Shown: positions 1-7,666, counted from the first letter of the stretch. The stretch is DNA of 37,500 bases from Brevibacillus brevis NBRC 100599 (GCF_000010165.1 NC_012491.1:152501-190000); one strand, 5' to 3'. Numbers and translations are program-made. The notes: generated by a model from the sequence alone, not told the origin.

Positions 1-621
1 GCCTTGCCGTTATCTCCCCAACATATCGAGAAATATGTGGTTGCTCATCCTGATACAGGCTTGCATGTACTTACGTCCCCCCGTGATATTCGGCAAAGCT
101 TTGAAATCCGTGACTATCATTTATATCTAATTCTCGAAACGTTAAAACAGAGCAACTATGACGTCATTCTTATTGATACGGCTCCTGATACAACAGATGC
201 AACGATTCAAGCTCTGTTTTTTGCAGAGCATGTCGTGATGGTGGGAAATCCGGTGGTAGACTCCATTGAAAATATTCAACGATTGCTGAAACTGTTGAGA
301 GAAGCAGAGTACCCAGAAGAACGCATTCAAATTTGCATGAATCGTTTGCAGAGGAAAGAAATGTTTACCTTAGATGAAATTCGTGCCTATTTCCAGCTTC
401 TCCCCAGCAAAAAAATTTTCTCCATACCTGATGATGTGGAAGTGAAAAAATCGATTAACACAGGAACGCCAGTCATGCTCCAGTCAGGGAGAATTCCGGC
501 CAAAGAAGCCATTGAGACATTAGGAAAAGCACTGTTTCCCGTAGATGGGGAGCAAATGAAGGCTGCTGAAAAAGAGAAACAAAAAGAGAAAACATCTCTC
601 TTCAAATGGTTATGGGGATAA
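1..621 (+). CDS. TadZ/CpaE-like pilus-localisation ATPase, C-terminal part (5' end outside window)
   Basis: The reading frame is open to the left edge, so the N-terminus and any Walker A motif lie outside the window; 206 residues are visible. The segment VILIDTAPDTTDATIQAL followed by AEHVVMVGNPVVDSIENIQ matches the switch II and later core strands of MinD/ParA-type ATPases, where the D-T-A-P aspartate is the Walker B-like residue. The C-terminus is a charged Lys/Glu-rich tail ending in a Trp-rich FKWLWG. The next gene is a CpaF secretion ATPase 11 bases downstream, which is the usual TadZ/CpaE neighbour. In Tad systems this protein places the secretion machine at a cell site. Assignment to TadZ/CpaE rather than another MinD relative rests mainly on context. 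Confidence 0.72.
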   Translation, partial: ALPLSPQHIEKYVVAHPDTGLHVLTSPRDIRQSFEIRDYHLYLILETLKQSNYDVILIDTAPDTTDATIQALFFAEHVVMVGNPVVDSIENIQRLLKLLREAEYPEERIQICMNRLQRKEMFTLDEIRAYFQLLPSKKIFSIPDDVEVKKSINTGTPVMLQSGRIPAKEAIETLGKALFPVDGEQMKAAEKEKQKEKTSLFKWLWG

Positions 622-632
622 GGGAGGGTGTC

Positions 633-2120
633 ATGTTCGATAAAAAACAGTTACTAGGCATTTCAAATCAAGTCCGCCCTGCGCAAGAATTACGATCAGC
701 GGGGAGGGGAACGGCGGGAGTTCCTGCGACGCTTCACGAAAAAATGCAAGCTCCGGATCATGAGCGGACGAATGAAAAATGGGTTGGGACAGATAGAGAA
801 ACATCGATTCGTACCCAGATTGTTGAGAAATACGGAAAGCGATTATGGGAGGAAAAACATTCTTCACTCTTTATGGATGAGCTGACGGCAGATATTCGAA
901 TGCTGCTGGAGTCGCAAACCACGCTGACATCCATACAAATGGAAGCAGAAGTAAAACGGCTGCTACATTCTTTGACGGGGTGGGGCCCATTAGACGCTTT
1001 ATTAGAGGATAACGACATCACGGAGATTCTTTTTCATCGCTATAACTATCTCGTCATTGAAAGAAAAAGTACTGGTCGTCTTGAATCTCCGGAGATTGCT
1101 GTTTTTCGCGATGAGGAAGAGCTGCTGCGCTTATTAGAACAGATTGCAGCGACAATGGGACGTGAGTTTAATGAAACGAAAGCAGAGCTGCATACACAGC
1201 TTCCAGACGGTTCCCGGGTTGCTGCTACGCATCGTTCTATTTCTCCCGATGGTCATATGCTCACGATTAGAAAGCACCGTGAGCTACTCAGTGAGTCCGA
1301 TTATTTACGGTACGGTTCCATTTGCGAGCCGATGCTTCTCTTTTTAAACAGAGCCGTCCGTTTATCTCGCGCATCTGGCATTGTCAGTGGAGGAACAGGC
1401 TCAGGCAAGACACACATGCTCAATCTCATCTCCCAATATGTCCCTGATCATTTAAGTATTATTACGATCGAGGATGTTTTGGAGATGAAGCTTCAGCATC
1501 CTTTTGTGCGCAGATTTTTAGCGAAACCTGCGAATTACGAGGGGAAGGGTGGGTTTTCGATCAAGGATTGTGTTCGCTTGTCTTTGCGAAAAAGGCCGGA
1601 TGTCATTATGGTCGGTGAGACACGCGGTGGAGAAATCGTAGATATGCTTTGGGCGATGAATACGGACCACCCTGGTAGCTGGAGCACAGCGCACGCAAAC
1701 TCACCGCGAGCTTTGGTCGATTCAACATTGCCCATTTTATTTGGAAAAGCAGATGAAGGGTATAGTGCTGAAGAGCGCAACTTAATGATCGGTTCAGCAC
1801 TGGATTTAATTGTTCAAGTAAAACGTTTTGAAGAAGATGGTAGTCGCAAGGTGGTAGCGATAACGGAGGTAGTGGGGACGGGTCAATCGCATGAAGAATG
1901 GATAAAGCGAGCCTGCAACATTAAACAGGTTCTCCCTGATCGGGTGTATTTGCAGGATATATACGTGTACGAAGTAACAGGGGTAGAAAATGGGAGAGTA
2001 AAGGGTCACTTCAAATGGACAGGCTATCGCCCAGAGCGACTGATTAAGCGATGGCTAGAGAAAGGCCTGTCTCGAGAGGAGATTGATCGCGTCTTTTTCA
2101 CCACACCAATACCGCTATAG
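633..2120 (+). CDS. cpaF: CpaF/TadA-family type IVc pilus secretion ATPase (first copy)
   Basis: Hexameric VirB11/GspE-type ATPase that powers assembly of Flp-type pili at the cytoplasmic face. The 495-residue protein carries Walker A GGTGSGKT at about 253-260 and the Walker B/His-box region RPDVIMVGETRGGE at about 321-334, followed by STAHANSP, all typical of CpaF. The N-terminal ~110 residues are charged and variable; the CpaF N-domain (LTGWGPLDALLEDNDITEI) starts near residue 114. I chose ATG 633 because GGGAGGG lies just upstream; the frame is also open from 606, inside the previous gene. Length is typical (about 450-500). Followed 11 bases later by tadB. All catalytic motifs look intact, so it should be active. 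Confidence 0.93.
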   Translation: MFDKKQLLGISNQVRPAQELRSAGRGTAGVPATLHEKMQAPDHERTNEKWVGTDRETSIRTQIVEKYGKRLWEEKHSSLFMDELTADIRMLLESQTTLTSIQMEAEVKRLLHSLTGWGPLDALLEDNDITEILFHRYNYLVIERKSTGRLESPEIAVFRDEEELLRLLEQIAATMGREFNETKAELHTQLPDGSRVAATHRSISPDGHMLTIRKHRELLSESDYLRYGSICEPMLLFLNRAVRLSRASGIVSGGTGSGKTHMLNLISQYVPDHLSIITIEDVLEMKLQHPFVRRFLAKPANYEGKGGFSIKDCVRLSLRKRPDVIMVGETRGGEIVDMLWAMNTDHPGSWSTAHANSPRALVDSTLPILFGKADEGYSAEERNLMIGSALDLIVQVKRFEEDGSRKVVAITEVVGTGQSHEEWIKRACNIKQVLPDRVYLQDIYVYEVTGVENGRVKGHFKWTGYRPERLIKRWLEKGLSREEIDRVFFTTPIPL

Positions 2121-2131
2121 GAGGGGAAAGC

Positions 2132-3028
2132 ATGGACATTAGCTTACCTGTTGCAATCGGGATGGGGATGGCCATCCTGTTATTGATCTTGCCCAACAAA
2201 TTGTATATGCGAGAACCGACGGGGAAGCACGAAATCGTAGAAGTGTTGCAACAGGACAGAAAAACGATTTGGAAGAAGTTTGAGGAGAGGTTGGCGAAAT
2301 CGCGCTCAGGGTGGGGGGTAAACCAGTATGTAACCCTCTCTTTTTTATTGGGGATCGCGTCATTTGGTGTGAGTAGTCAGATCTTGCAGTCTTGGTGGAT
2401 GGCATTGCCGGCTTTGCTGGCAGGGATTTTGTTTACCGAACGGTTAGTGAGTGTATGGGGGGCCCGTCGAAAGGAAGATTTCGAAGCAGGCAATGTAAAA
2501 GCGATTCGACTCATGGCCAGTTCTTTACGTACTTCTCCATCGTATTTGCATGCGTTTGAACAGGTAGCTACTAGTCCATTTTTATCAGAAATCGTATTAG
2601 AGGAATACAGGCGTATTGTAGAGCTATTGCGGGCACAAGTCCCATTAGAGCACGTAATGAATCGATTCTTTGAACGCACAGGATCAGCAGATGTCAAATA
2701 TTTAGCGACCATTGTCCACATTCAACGTGAGATGGGCGGAGATATGGCCAAAACGCTCGATTTGGCTGCCTCTTCGATATTACGGCGCAGACAGTCGCTC
2801 CGTAGACAAAAAGCAGCTATGGCACAGATTGTTGCACAAGTGAATTTACTAAGCGTCATGCCGTTTGTTTTTGTCATTGCGTTGTATGTGAATAATCCCA
2901 ATCATTTCGACCCACTTACGGCCACAATTGGGGGACGGTTTCTTATTTTGGGAAGCTTGGCTTCTATTTTAATTGGGGGAGAAGCAATTCGTTTTGTTGC
3001 GCATAAAAGCATAAGCAGGGGAGCATAG
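2132..3028 (+). CDS. tadB: TadB-type inner-membrane platform protein (GspF/T2SF family, first copy)
   Basis: Polytopic membrane protein forming half of the platform on which CpaF acts. The 298 residues begin with a hydrophobic segment (about 5-20), a charged linker with an amphipathic stretch, a second membrane pair (about 70-105), a cytoplasmic GspF-like domain (about 120-225, including an ALDLAASSILRRRQSLRRQ-like charged helix) and C-terminal membrane helices (about 230-290). A strong AGGAGGGG site lies 6 bases before ATG 2132. It sits between cpaF and tadC with gaps of 11 bases on both sides, the standard Tad order, so one transcript is likely. TadB rather than TadC is assigned by order and by its similarity in layout to the family. 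Confidence 0.85.
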   Translation: MDISLPVAIGMGMAILLLILPNKLYMREPTGKHEIVEVLQQDRKTIWKKFEERLAKSRSGWGVNQYVTLSFLLGIASFGVSSQILQSWWMALPALLAGILFTERLVSVWGARRKEDFEAGNVKAIRLMASSLRTSPSYLHAFEQVATSPFLSEIVLEEYRRIVELLRAQVPLEHVMNRFFERTGSADVKYLATIVHIQREMGGDMAKTLDLAASSILRRRQSLRRQKAAMAQIVAQVNLLSVMPFVFVIALYVNNPNHFDPLTATIGGRFLILGSLASILIGGEAIRFVAHKSISRGA

Positions 3029-3039
3029 GGGAGGGTGCA

Positions 3040-3954
3040 ATGTTCGTTCTCGTTCTTAGTATATTGGTGAGTGTTGCTATATTTCTATACGGCTTGCCGT
3101 CTTGTGTGAGTAAGGGAGAACCAATCTCCGCCACCCTTTTGGGCAGGATTGACTCCGTGAAACAAGCCAAGCTTGAGCAATCGTTTCAACAAGGACGAAA
3201 AAGGTGGACATTAGTTCGAAGCTTGGAGAAAAACCAGGTACTGCTACAGCATTTCTACAAATGGACGGGGGTCGATAAGAAAAAAATACAGGAAACATTG
3301 GCGCGTCTGGGGATTGATATAAGCCTGACAGAAATTGTTTTGTTCCGGCTTATCAGTATGTGTTTCATCGTTTCATCTCTAGCTTCATTGTCAATAAGCA
3401 TGGTACATGGTGAAAAAATCACTATGGTGACTGGGCTTCCCTTAACGATTAGCTTATTTTTGTACTTGCTGCCGAACATGTTGCTAGATCGGGTGGACAA
3501 GCGGGCTAAAGCTGAAATTCGAGAGCAGGTCCCAATCTTTTTCAGCATTGTGCAGTCATTGGTGGAAGCAGGCATGCCGTTGCAGCAGGCTGTTAAGCAG
3601 ACAGCGAGACGTTTTGATGCCAGACTTGGCAGAGAACTCGCGAGCCTAGAAATGGGAGAAAAAAGGCATGGGAACTGGCGAAAGGCACTTGAAGAGCTGG
3701 CCTTTCGGTGGGAGGTAGATTCGTTGACTACCATCGCACTAGAGATGAACGAGGCGATGAAAAAAGGGGTTAGCATATCGCAAATGTTGTCTGTCCAAGT
3801 AGAGGAACAAGTGAGACAACAAGAGGACGAAGCTGCTACCCATATGAATCGGTTAAATATCAGATTATTGCCTTTTGTCATTATGTTAATGGGTCTGCCT
3901 CTGTTGTTCCTGGTGATGGGGCCTGCATTCATCGGCATCGGAGAAAGCCTGTAG
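3040..3954 (+). CDS. tadC: TadC-type inner-membrane platform protein (GspF/T2SF family, first copy)
   Basis: Second platform subunit of the pilus machine, 304 residues. It has an N-terminal membrane anchor (about 1-20), two central helices (about 105-150), a soluble GspF domain starting at REQVPIFFSIVQSLVEAG with the characteristic G-M-P-L-Q-Q-A-V turn, and C-terminal helices ending in LLFLVMGPAFIGIGESL. These features are those of TadC. The start is ATG 3040, preceded by GGGGAGGG. TadB and TadC are expected to form a hetero-oligomer contacted by the CpaF hexamer. An 81-base non-coding stretch follows before the prepilin gene, the only sizeable gap in this first locus. Confidence 0.85.
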   Translation: MFVLVLSILVSVAIFLYGLPSCVSKGEPISATLLGRIDSVKQAKLEQSFQQGRKRWTLVRSLEKNQVLLQHFYKWTGVDKKKIQETLARLGIDISLTEIVLFRLISMCFIVSSLASLSISMVHGEKITMVTGLPLTISLFLYLLPNMLLDRVDKRAKAEIREQVPIFFSIVQSLVEAGMPLQQAVKQTARRFDARLGRELASLEMGEKRHGNWRKALEELAFRWEVDSLTTIALEMNEAMKKGVSISQMLSVQVEEQVRQQEDEAATHMNRLNIRLLPFVIMLMGLPLLFLVMGPAFIGIGESL

Positions 3955-3990
3955 AAAAATAAGCGCATGTAAATATTTTTGCGAGAGGCG

Positions 3991-4004
3991 CTGTCTTTTG
4001 GCAG
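3991..4004 (+). other. Small stem-loop upstream of the prepilin gene
   Basis: CTGTC and GGCAG can pair around a TTTT loop about 40 bases before the pilin start. It is short (5 bp, one G-U pair) and has no T-tract, so it is not a terminator. It could mark an mRNA processing or stability point in the tadC-pilin gap, but that is only inference. Confidence 0.25.
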
Positions 4005-4044
4005 AGTGAAAATAGAACCAAAATCTCAATGAGGAGTGAATGGA

Positions 4045-4221
4045 ATGGGAACCATCGCAGATTACGTCAAGCGTTTTTGGTATGAGGAGGACGGTGTCAC
4101 GATCGTGGAAATGGTCATTATCATTGCCGTCATCTTGATTGTGCTTATTCCGACACTGACACAACTAGGTACTGCTGAAGACGAGAAGCTGAAGGAACTG
4201 CAAGAAAAAATAAGCAAATGA
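4045..4221 (+). CDS. flp: Flp-type type IVc prepilin (58 aa)
   Basis: Small precursor of a pilus subunit. After a 17-residue charged leader ending in EEDG comes VTIVEMVIIIAVILIVLI: the prepilin peptidase would cut after Gly17, leaving a mature 41-residue protein with Glu at +5 and a continuous hydrophobic helix, followed by a charged tail (EDEKLKELQEKISK). Classical Flp pilins have Glu-Tyr at +5/+6; here +6 is Met. ATG 4045 is chosen because GAGGAG lies 8 bases upstream; a GTG at 4036 in the same frame overlaps that site. It sits directly before, and overlaps by 4 bases, the prepilin peptidase gene, so substrate and enzyme are translationally coupled. Confidence 0.82.
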   Translation: MGTIADYVKRFWYEEDGVTIVEMVIIIAVILIVLIPTLTQLGTAEDEKLKELQEKISK

Positions 4222-4715
4222 CAAACGTAGTCTTGCTAGGCGTATTAGGAGCGGCAGCATGGATGGATTGGAGACAAAGAAGAATACCAAATACCCTTGT
4301 TTTTCCGGTGATTGCTGTCGGCTTATGGTATCAGTGGGAAGGTGAATTATTAGCCGGAGCAGTGCTAGGTGTGGCAGGAGCATTTTTGTTGACAGTTGGT
4401 CCCGTAATCTTAAAAGGAATGGGGATGGGCGATCAAAAGCTGCTGATGGCTGTTGGAGCTTGGACAAGCTGGAGTGTGGTGTATTCTTTGTTTTTGCATT
4501 CTATCATCTTATGTCTGATTGTGATGGTGTTCTATCCGCAAAATTGGGCTCGCCTACGCAACAATCTTCAAATCATTGCAGCCGGATGGACAGCTCATCG
4601 ACAAGTGTGGCTTCCAGGCAGGGAAAAAACAGCCTTTTCATTCCCCTACGCTGTATATTTGCTGGGTGCCTTTGTGCTCCAATCTGTGCGAGATGTCATC
4701 GGAGCAAGCGGATGA
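4218..4715 (+). CDS. tadV: A24-family prepilin peptidase (TadV/CpaA type)
   Basis: Membrane aspartyl protease that removes the leader from Flp and Tad pseudopilins. The 165-residue protein contains both expected catalytic aspartates: Asp17 in AAWMDWRQRRIPN and Asp72 in GMGMGDQKLLMAVG (the GxGD motif). It consists almost entirely of membrane helices and lacks the N-methylating domain of large PilD enzymes, as is normal for CpaA/TadV. The ATG overlaps the prepilin stop (ATGA), and the stop overlaps the next ATG in the same way. It is the only prepilin peptidase visible in the window, so it may also serve the second pilus-like operon downstream. Confidence 0.92.
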   Translation: MTNVVLLGVLGAAAWMDWRQRRIPNTLVFPVIAVGLWYQWEGELLAGAVLGVAGAFLLTVGPVILKGMGMGDQKLLMAVGAWTSWSVVYSLFLHSIILCLIVMVFYPQNWARLRNNLQIIAAGWTAHRQVWLPGREKTAFSFPYAVYLLGAFVLQSVRDVIGASG

Positions 4716-5143
4716 TCACACGTATGGGACGAATGATACGTGCGAGGGTGAAAGATGAGCGAGGCAGCCAGATGATTGAGTTTATTTTGGTGTTTCCTTT
4801 AGTTTGGATCTTGATCGTATTCTCCTTTGACCAATTCAGCATGATGTACAACAAGCAAAAGGCATTGGCGGCTGCGTATGAGGCAGGGAGAATTGCTGCA
4901 GTGCAGCCCAATTTCGGTTTGGCCAAATTCCATGCGAAACAGAGAGGTACATCCGAATTAGCACAAGGTATCGGAGTCCTCCACAAAGATGTGCAGCTGG
5001 AGCTTGATGGGAACGGCTGGAGAAAAGGCAGTCATGTAAAAGCTAAAGCAACAGTTTCATTTCGGCTTCTCTCTACGGGGGAATTATTCGAGATAACTGA
5101 AAGCTATTACATGATGGTTGAAAATGCGGAGGAGAAGCAATGA
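4712..5143 (+). CDS. tadE: TadE-like pseudopilin
   Basis: A 143-residue pseudopilin. The sequence ERGSQMIEFILVFPL has a processing site after Gly18, with Glu23 at +5 and Phe at +6, followed by a membrane helix to about residue 38; this is the TadE signature. The downstream part (KQKALAAAYEAGRIAAVQP) matches the usual TadE pattern after the helix. ATG 4712 overlaps the peptidase stop, with GGAG 7 bases upstream; the same frame is open much further upstream, but that part lies inside the peptidase gene. TadE proteins are minor, peptidase-processed components thought to help pilus initiation. Confidence 0.86.
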   Translation: MITRMGRMIRARVKDERGSQMIEFILVFPLVWILIVFSFDQFSMMYNKQKALAAAYEAGRIAAVQPNFGLAKFHAKQRGTSELAQGIGVLHKDVQLELDGNGWRKGSHVKAKATVSFRLLSTGELFEITESYYMMVENAEEKQ

Positions 5144-5649
5144 ATGATTCGTTGCATCATTTTTTGATTCGAGTGAAGGAAGAGCGCGGGGCAACAATGA
5201 TTACTGTGCTCTTCTTTCTCTTCTGCTTGGGCAGTCTGCTCTCTATCCTGTTATTTTTGGAGCAGACAGATTATCTAAAAATGAAGATGCAGCATACAGC
5301 AGATTTGATTACTAAGGGAGCACGTGCGGCTGGAAAATGGGAGTACGTGGATACAAACGGTGATAAGCAAATTAGATTGTTTGCGACAACAGAAGAAGCT
5401 GAGCGTCGTGATGCGGATATTATTCGCGGGGCACGTGAAGAAGCGGGGATTCTTTGGAGATTAAACAGGCCGAATCTGGAGAGGACAAGTGATGAGGTCT
5501 CTGTCATTAACCAAAAAGGTGAACGGCCTTATTTGTACTTGCAAGGAATCTATCATTTAGAAGTAAAGGTTGAAAAGAATATACCTGTATTTTGGGATGA
5601 GCTTTTTGTAAAAATGAACAGAGTCTCCCAGTCTGGGGTCTATGAATAA
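5140..5649 (+). CDS. TadG/TadE-like pilus-associated membrane protein
   Basis: A 169-residue protein with EERGATMITVLFFLFCLGSLLSILLFLEQ at its start (about 14-42), given here only as landmarks: a Gly17-Ala18 junction like a prepilin site, then a single membrane helix, then a soluble domain. The +5 position is Thr22 instead of Glu, so processing is uncertain. ATGA overlap with tadE indicates translational coupling. The position and layout fit a TadG- or TadF-like partner of TadE. It ends the recognisable part of the first Tad operon. Function beyond 'pilus-associated' cannot be read from sequence. Confidence 0.65.
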   Translation: MNDSLHHFLIRVKEERGATMITVLFFLFCLGSLLSILLFLEQTDYLKMKMQHTADLITKGARAAGKWEYVDTNGDKQIRLFATTEEAERRDADIIRGAREEAGILWRLNRPNLERTSDEVSVINQKGERPYLYLQGIYHLEVKVEKNIPVFWDELFVKMNRVSQSGVYE

Positions 5650-5740
5650 AGTCACAATTTTGAACAGAGGTGCTGTTATTTTTGTCCTAATCCTGCATGG
5701 TAATTTAGTAGTATATTCCATAAATGGGGATAGGAGTGAG

Positions 5741-6364
5741 ATGACAGTGCCCTCAAAAATAGTCGATCGGTACAAACGAATTCTTAGCGGAGAGCAAAAG
5801 CGTTTTTCCCCGTATGAGTTCGAAGATGTGCAGTACCGAAAGCAAAAAGTCCAATTAGTTGTAAGATATGCGATTGAAAATGTAAAAAGATGGACTCCTG
5901 AGCAGGCGAGACGTGAATTGAACTTGCAGGATGTCAAAGAACTGAAGCTTCATTTGGTGAGAGAATTTATTGAACCGCCCATCGAGGCAAAGACTGAGGA
6001 TGTGTATTACTTCGTCGAATTCGCGTATCCGTATTTACCTCGGCTTTCAGAAGAACAACGAGTGTTATGGGTTTACCAAGAGGTGCTTTCAGGCATAAGA
6101 CGTCATTTTCCCCCAGCTTATTTTCAGAGTATAAAGGGTGAGGAACGGGCAAAAATATGCGTCGACTATATGTGCAAGCATCTACTAAAGCTAGCAGATT
6201 TACGTCAACTGCCAAGTATCTTCAGCAAAACAGAGAGAGCCTATACGCTCCTGAAAACATATAAACTCAAGATTCTTGTCGATACACTTTACTTTTCACC
6301 GTTTGATATGGTCACTGAAATGTATCCCGAACTTAGTGATCCCTCTTATTGGGATGAGTTATAA
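5741..6364 (+). CDS. Tandem-repeat protein of unknown function (DUF4046-like, tentative)
   Basis: A 207-residue soluble, charged protein. It contains two visibly related halves: ILSGEQKRFSPYEF (about 14-27) and VLSGIRRHFPPAYF (about 115-128), each followed by a Lys/Arg-rich stretch and a helix. The C-terminus LYFSPFDMVTEMYPEL resembles the end of DUF4046 repeats as I remember them; that is a recollection, not a search. ATG 5741 is preferred because AGGAG lies 4 bases upstream and the repeat starts right after it. The frame is also open from ATG 5642, which overlaps the previous gene and would add 33 residues with a hydrophobic stretch (240 aa). No role in pili is evident. Confidence 0.6.
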   Translation: MTVPSKIVDRYKRILSGEQKRFSPYEFEDVQYRKQKVQLVVRYAIENVKRWTPEQARRELNLQDVKELKLHLVREFIEPPIEAKTEDVYYFVEFAYPYLPRLSEEQRVLWVYQEVLSGIRRHFPPAYFQSIKGEERAKICVDYMCKHLLKLADLRQLPSIFSKTERAYTLLKTYKLKILVDTLYFSPFDMVTEMYPELSDPSYWDEL

Positions 6365-6407
6365 AAATATTTGCACAACCCTACTGTCTTTTTTTACGGT
6401 AGAGGTA

Positions 6408-6435
6408 GTTTCATAGGCTTATAAGCAGATGAAAC
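6408..6435. repeat. 28-bp nested inverted repeat
   Basis: GTTTCAT (6408-6414) and ATGAAAC (6429-6435) flank a central palindrome GCTTATAAGC (6417-6426), separated by AG on both sides. The whole element is symmetric apart from the two AG spacers. It lies in the gap between the DUF4046-like gene and the 92-aa gene. It could be an operator for a dimeric regulator or an RNA hairpin; there is no T-tract, so it is unlikely to terminate transcription. Confidence 0.5.
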
Positions 6436-6472
6436 GGCCGTACTCTACAGGTGAGAGAAGGAGGCGTTGCGC

Positions 6473-6751
6473 ATGGCAACAGTAGAGGCTCACCAGAAAT
6501 GCTCTGCATCCGTGGAGCAGCTTCTAGGGCGACAAGTACGCTACCAGAAGCACAAACCTGGCAGACATCTTTCAGTGGAAAGAGTTCCGCAGGGAGCGTT
6601 CCAGATCGAATCCGTACATCGATTTGGAGACAGAGTAGTACTCAATGACGGGCTAATTGTAATGGAGAATGCTCCAACCGTCATGGAGCGCGCGGGAAGG
6701 ATTGCTCTTCTTTTCGCGACCGGAGAAGAACTTTACTTTGTAACTGAGTAG
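6473..6751 (+). CDS. Unknown 92-aa protein
   Basis: Not recognised. The start ATG 6473 has AAGGAGG 8 bases upstream, one of the better ribosome sites here; a TTG at 6467 in the same frame is too close to that site. The protein has a basic first half and a C-terminal half rich in short hydrophobic stretches (VVLNDGLIVMEN, IALLFATGEELYFVTE) suggestive of beta strands. There is one Cys and no signal peptide or membrane helix. It stands alone between two inverted-repeat regions, with 108 bases before and 148 after. Its link with the pilus genes is positional only. Confidence 0.6.
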   Translation: MATVEAHQKCSASVEQLLGRQVRYQKHKPGRHLSVERVPQGAFQIESVHRFGDRVVLNDGLIVMENAPTVMERAGRIALLFATGEELYFVTE

Positions 6752-6761
6752 GTTCTTTTAA

Positions 6762-6848
6762 TCGCCTTGCACGGGTGCGTGTGAGGCGACCTATAAAGCG
6801 AAATGCCTGGTTTGCCAGGCTAAATAAGATTCGCCGCGTCGAGAACGC
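6762..6848 (+). other. Candidate structured RNA or leader: three consecutive stem-loops
   Basis: Stem 1 pairs 6762-6773 with 6778-6789 (12 bp with two G-U pairs and a GGTG loop). Stem 2 pairs GCGAA 6798-6802 with TTCGC 6830-6834 and, inside an asymmetric internal loop, GCCTGG 6805-6810 with CCAGGC 6815-6820 (TTTG loop). Stem 3 pairs GCGT 6836-6839 with ACGC 6845-6848. No T-tract follows any of them. The block lies 50-140 bases upstream of the GTG that opens the second Tad-like operon. It does not match the consensus of riboswitch classes I can recall. A TATAAA (6792-6797) inside it means part could be promoter instead. Confidence 0.4.
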
Positions 6849-6899
6849 TGTTGGAGAATATCTATCGTTCTATAAAAAGGAAAATGGGGGTATTTTGAC

Positions 6900-7664
6900 G
6901 TGTTGGCAAAGAGTGCAATCGAATTAGTCAACCGCTGCTATGAGGAGACAAACAAGCTGACATTGTTGTCATTGGAAGAGTTTAAGGAATCCTTTATTGC
7001 TTTTGTTTTTGGGGATTACCAGGAAGAGTTTATGGTTCAGTATGATCTGGAAGAGTTTTATGAGCATCTGAATCAGCTTCAGTTATCGAATTGCCGGAGA
7101 GATTTTGATCGAGCAGTTGAGGAATGGTACATCACAGAGTATGGAAGCGGGTATAAAGGCGTCAATTATCATGACATTTTGTTTACGCTAGTAAAAGAAG
7201 CAGTCGTTCAATACCAATCGCCAAATCGGATAGCACTCATCCGAGATGTAACCAAGCTCCTAACAATGCCAAATGGATTCCTCGCCCGATGGCAAGATGG
7301 GCAGATACGTGAACGTCCCATCCCCACCTATTTTAAATACTTGATGAAGCTCGGAGTACGTACACATGAAGATATTGAAACGTTGGTAGACATGTGGCTG
7401 GTAGAGTACCCAAACGCATTTAATAAAAAGCAGCAGGAGCTATTTGCCAATCCACCAAGAAGAGGGAGACCTAACAACGTTGAGCTCGCTCTGTTAATCG
7501 AGCTAGCCATGAAAGTGAGACCAGAAATGACGGCCCAGGAACGGGAGCGGCTGCGTAAAATATACTATTATCACCGCAAGTCCCTTACTGTTCGAGAGAT
7601 GGTTGAGAAATTTGAGAAATACATTGCTAGTAAAAATAAATCAAATGACTCCCAGGTGGGATAA
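6900..7664 (+). CDS. Unknown 254-aa protein opening the second Tad-like operon
   Basis: Not recognised. GTG 6900 is preceded by a GGGGG site 9 bases upstream. The first ~75 residues are acidic and rich in Phe/Tyr; the C-terminal third is basic with RRGRPNN near residue 197 and a long helix-rich segment (ERERLRKIYYYHRKSLTVREMVEKFEK region). No membrane segment is visible, so it is probably cytoplasmic. It ends 2 bases before the next ATG, which puts it in the same operon as the pilus-like genes. A regulatory or adaptor role would fit first position in the operon and the basic tail, but nothing in the sequence proves it. Confidence 0.7.
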   Translation: MLAKSAIELVNRCYEETNKLTLLSLEEFKESFIAFVFGDYQEEFMVQYDLEEFYEHLNQLQLSNCRRDFDRAVEEWYITEYGSGYKGVNYHDILFTLVKEAVVQYQSPNRIALIRDVTKLLTMPNGFLARWQDGQIRERPIPTYFKYLMKLGVRTHEDIETLVDMWLVEYPNAFNKKQQELFANPPRRGRPNNVELALLIELAMKVRPEMTAQERERLRKIYYYHRKSLTVREMVEKFEKYIASKNKSNDSQVG

Positions 7665-7666
7665 TC

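Noticed and set aside
3955..4044. Separate promoter for the prepilin gene
   Set aside because: No pair of -35 and -10 boxes with suitable spacing was found; only a small stem-loop is visible.
4460..4711. Upstream extension of the TadE frame
   Set aside because: It is fully inside the prepilin peptidase gene in another frame; the ATGA overlap at 4712 gives a proper TadE start.
6451..6648. Alternative 65-aa frame over the 92-aa gene
   Set aside because: It has a poor start (GTG at 6451, before the AAGGAGG site) and a Ser/Arg-rich shadow-like composition.
6762..6848. Known riboswitch (c-di-GMP, THF, fluoride, ZTP, SAM) before the second Tad operon
   Set aside because: The stems and loop sequences do not match the conserved cores of these classes that I can recall, so it was left as an unidentified structure.
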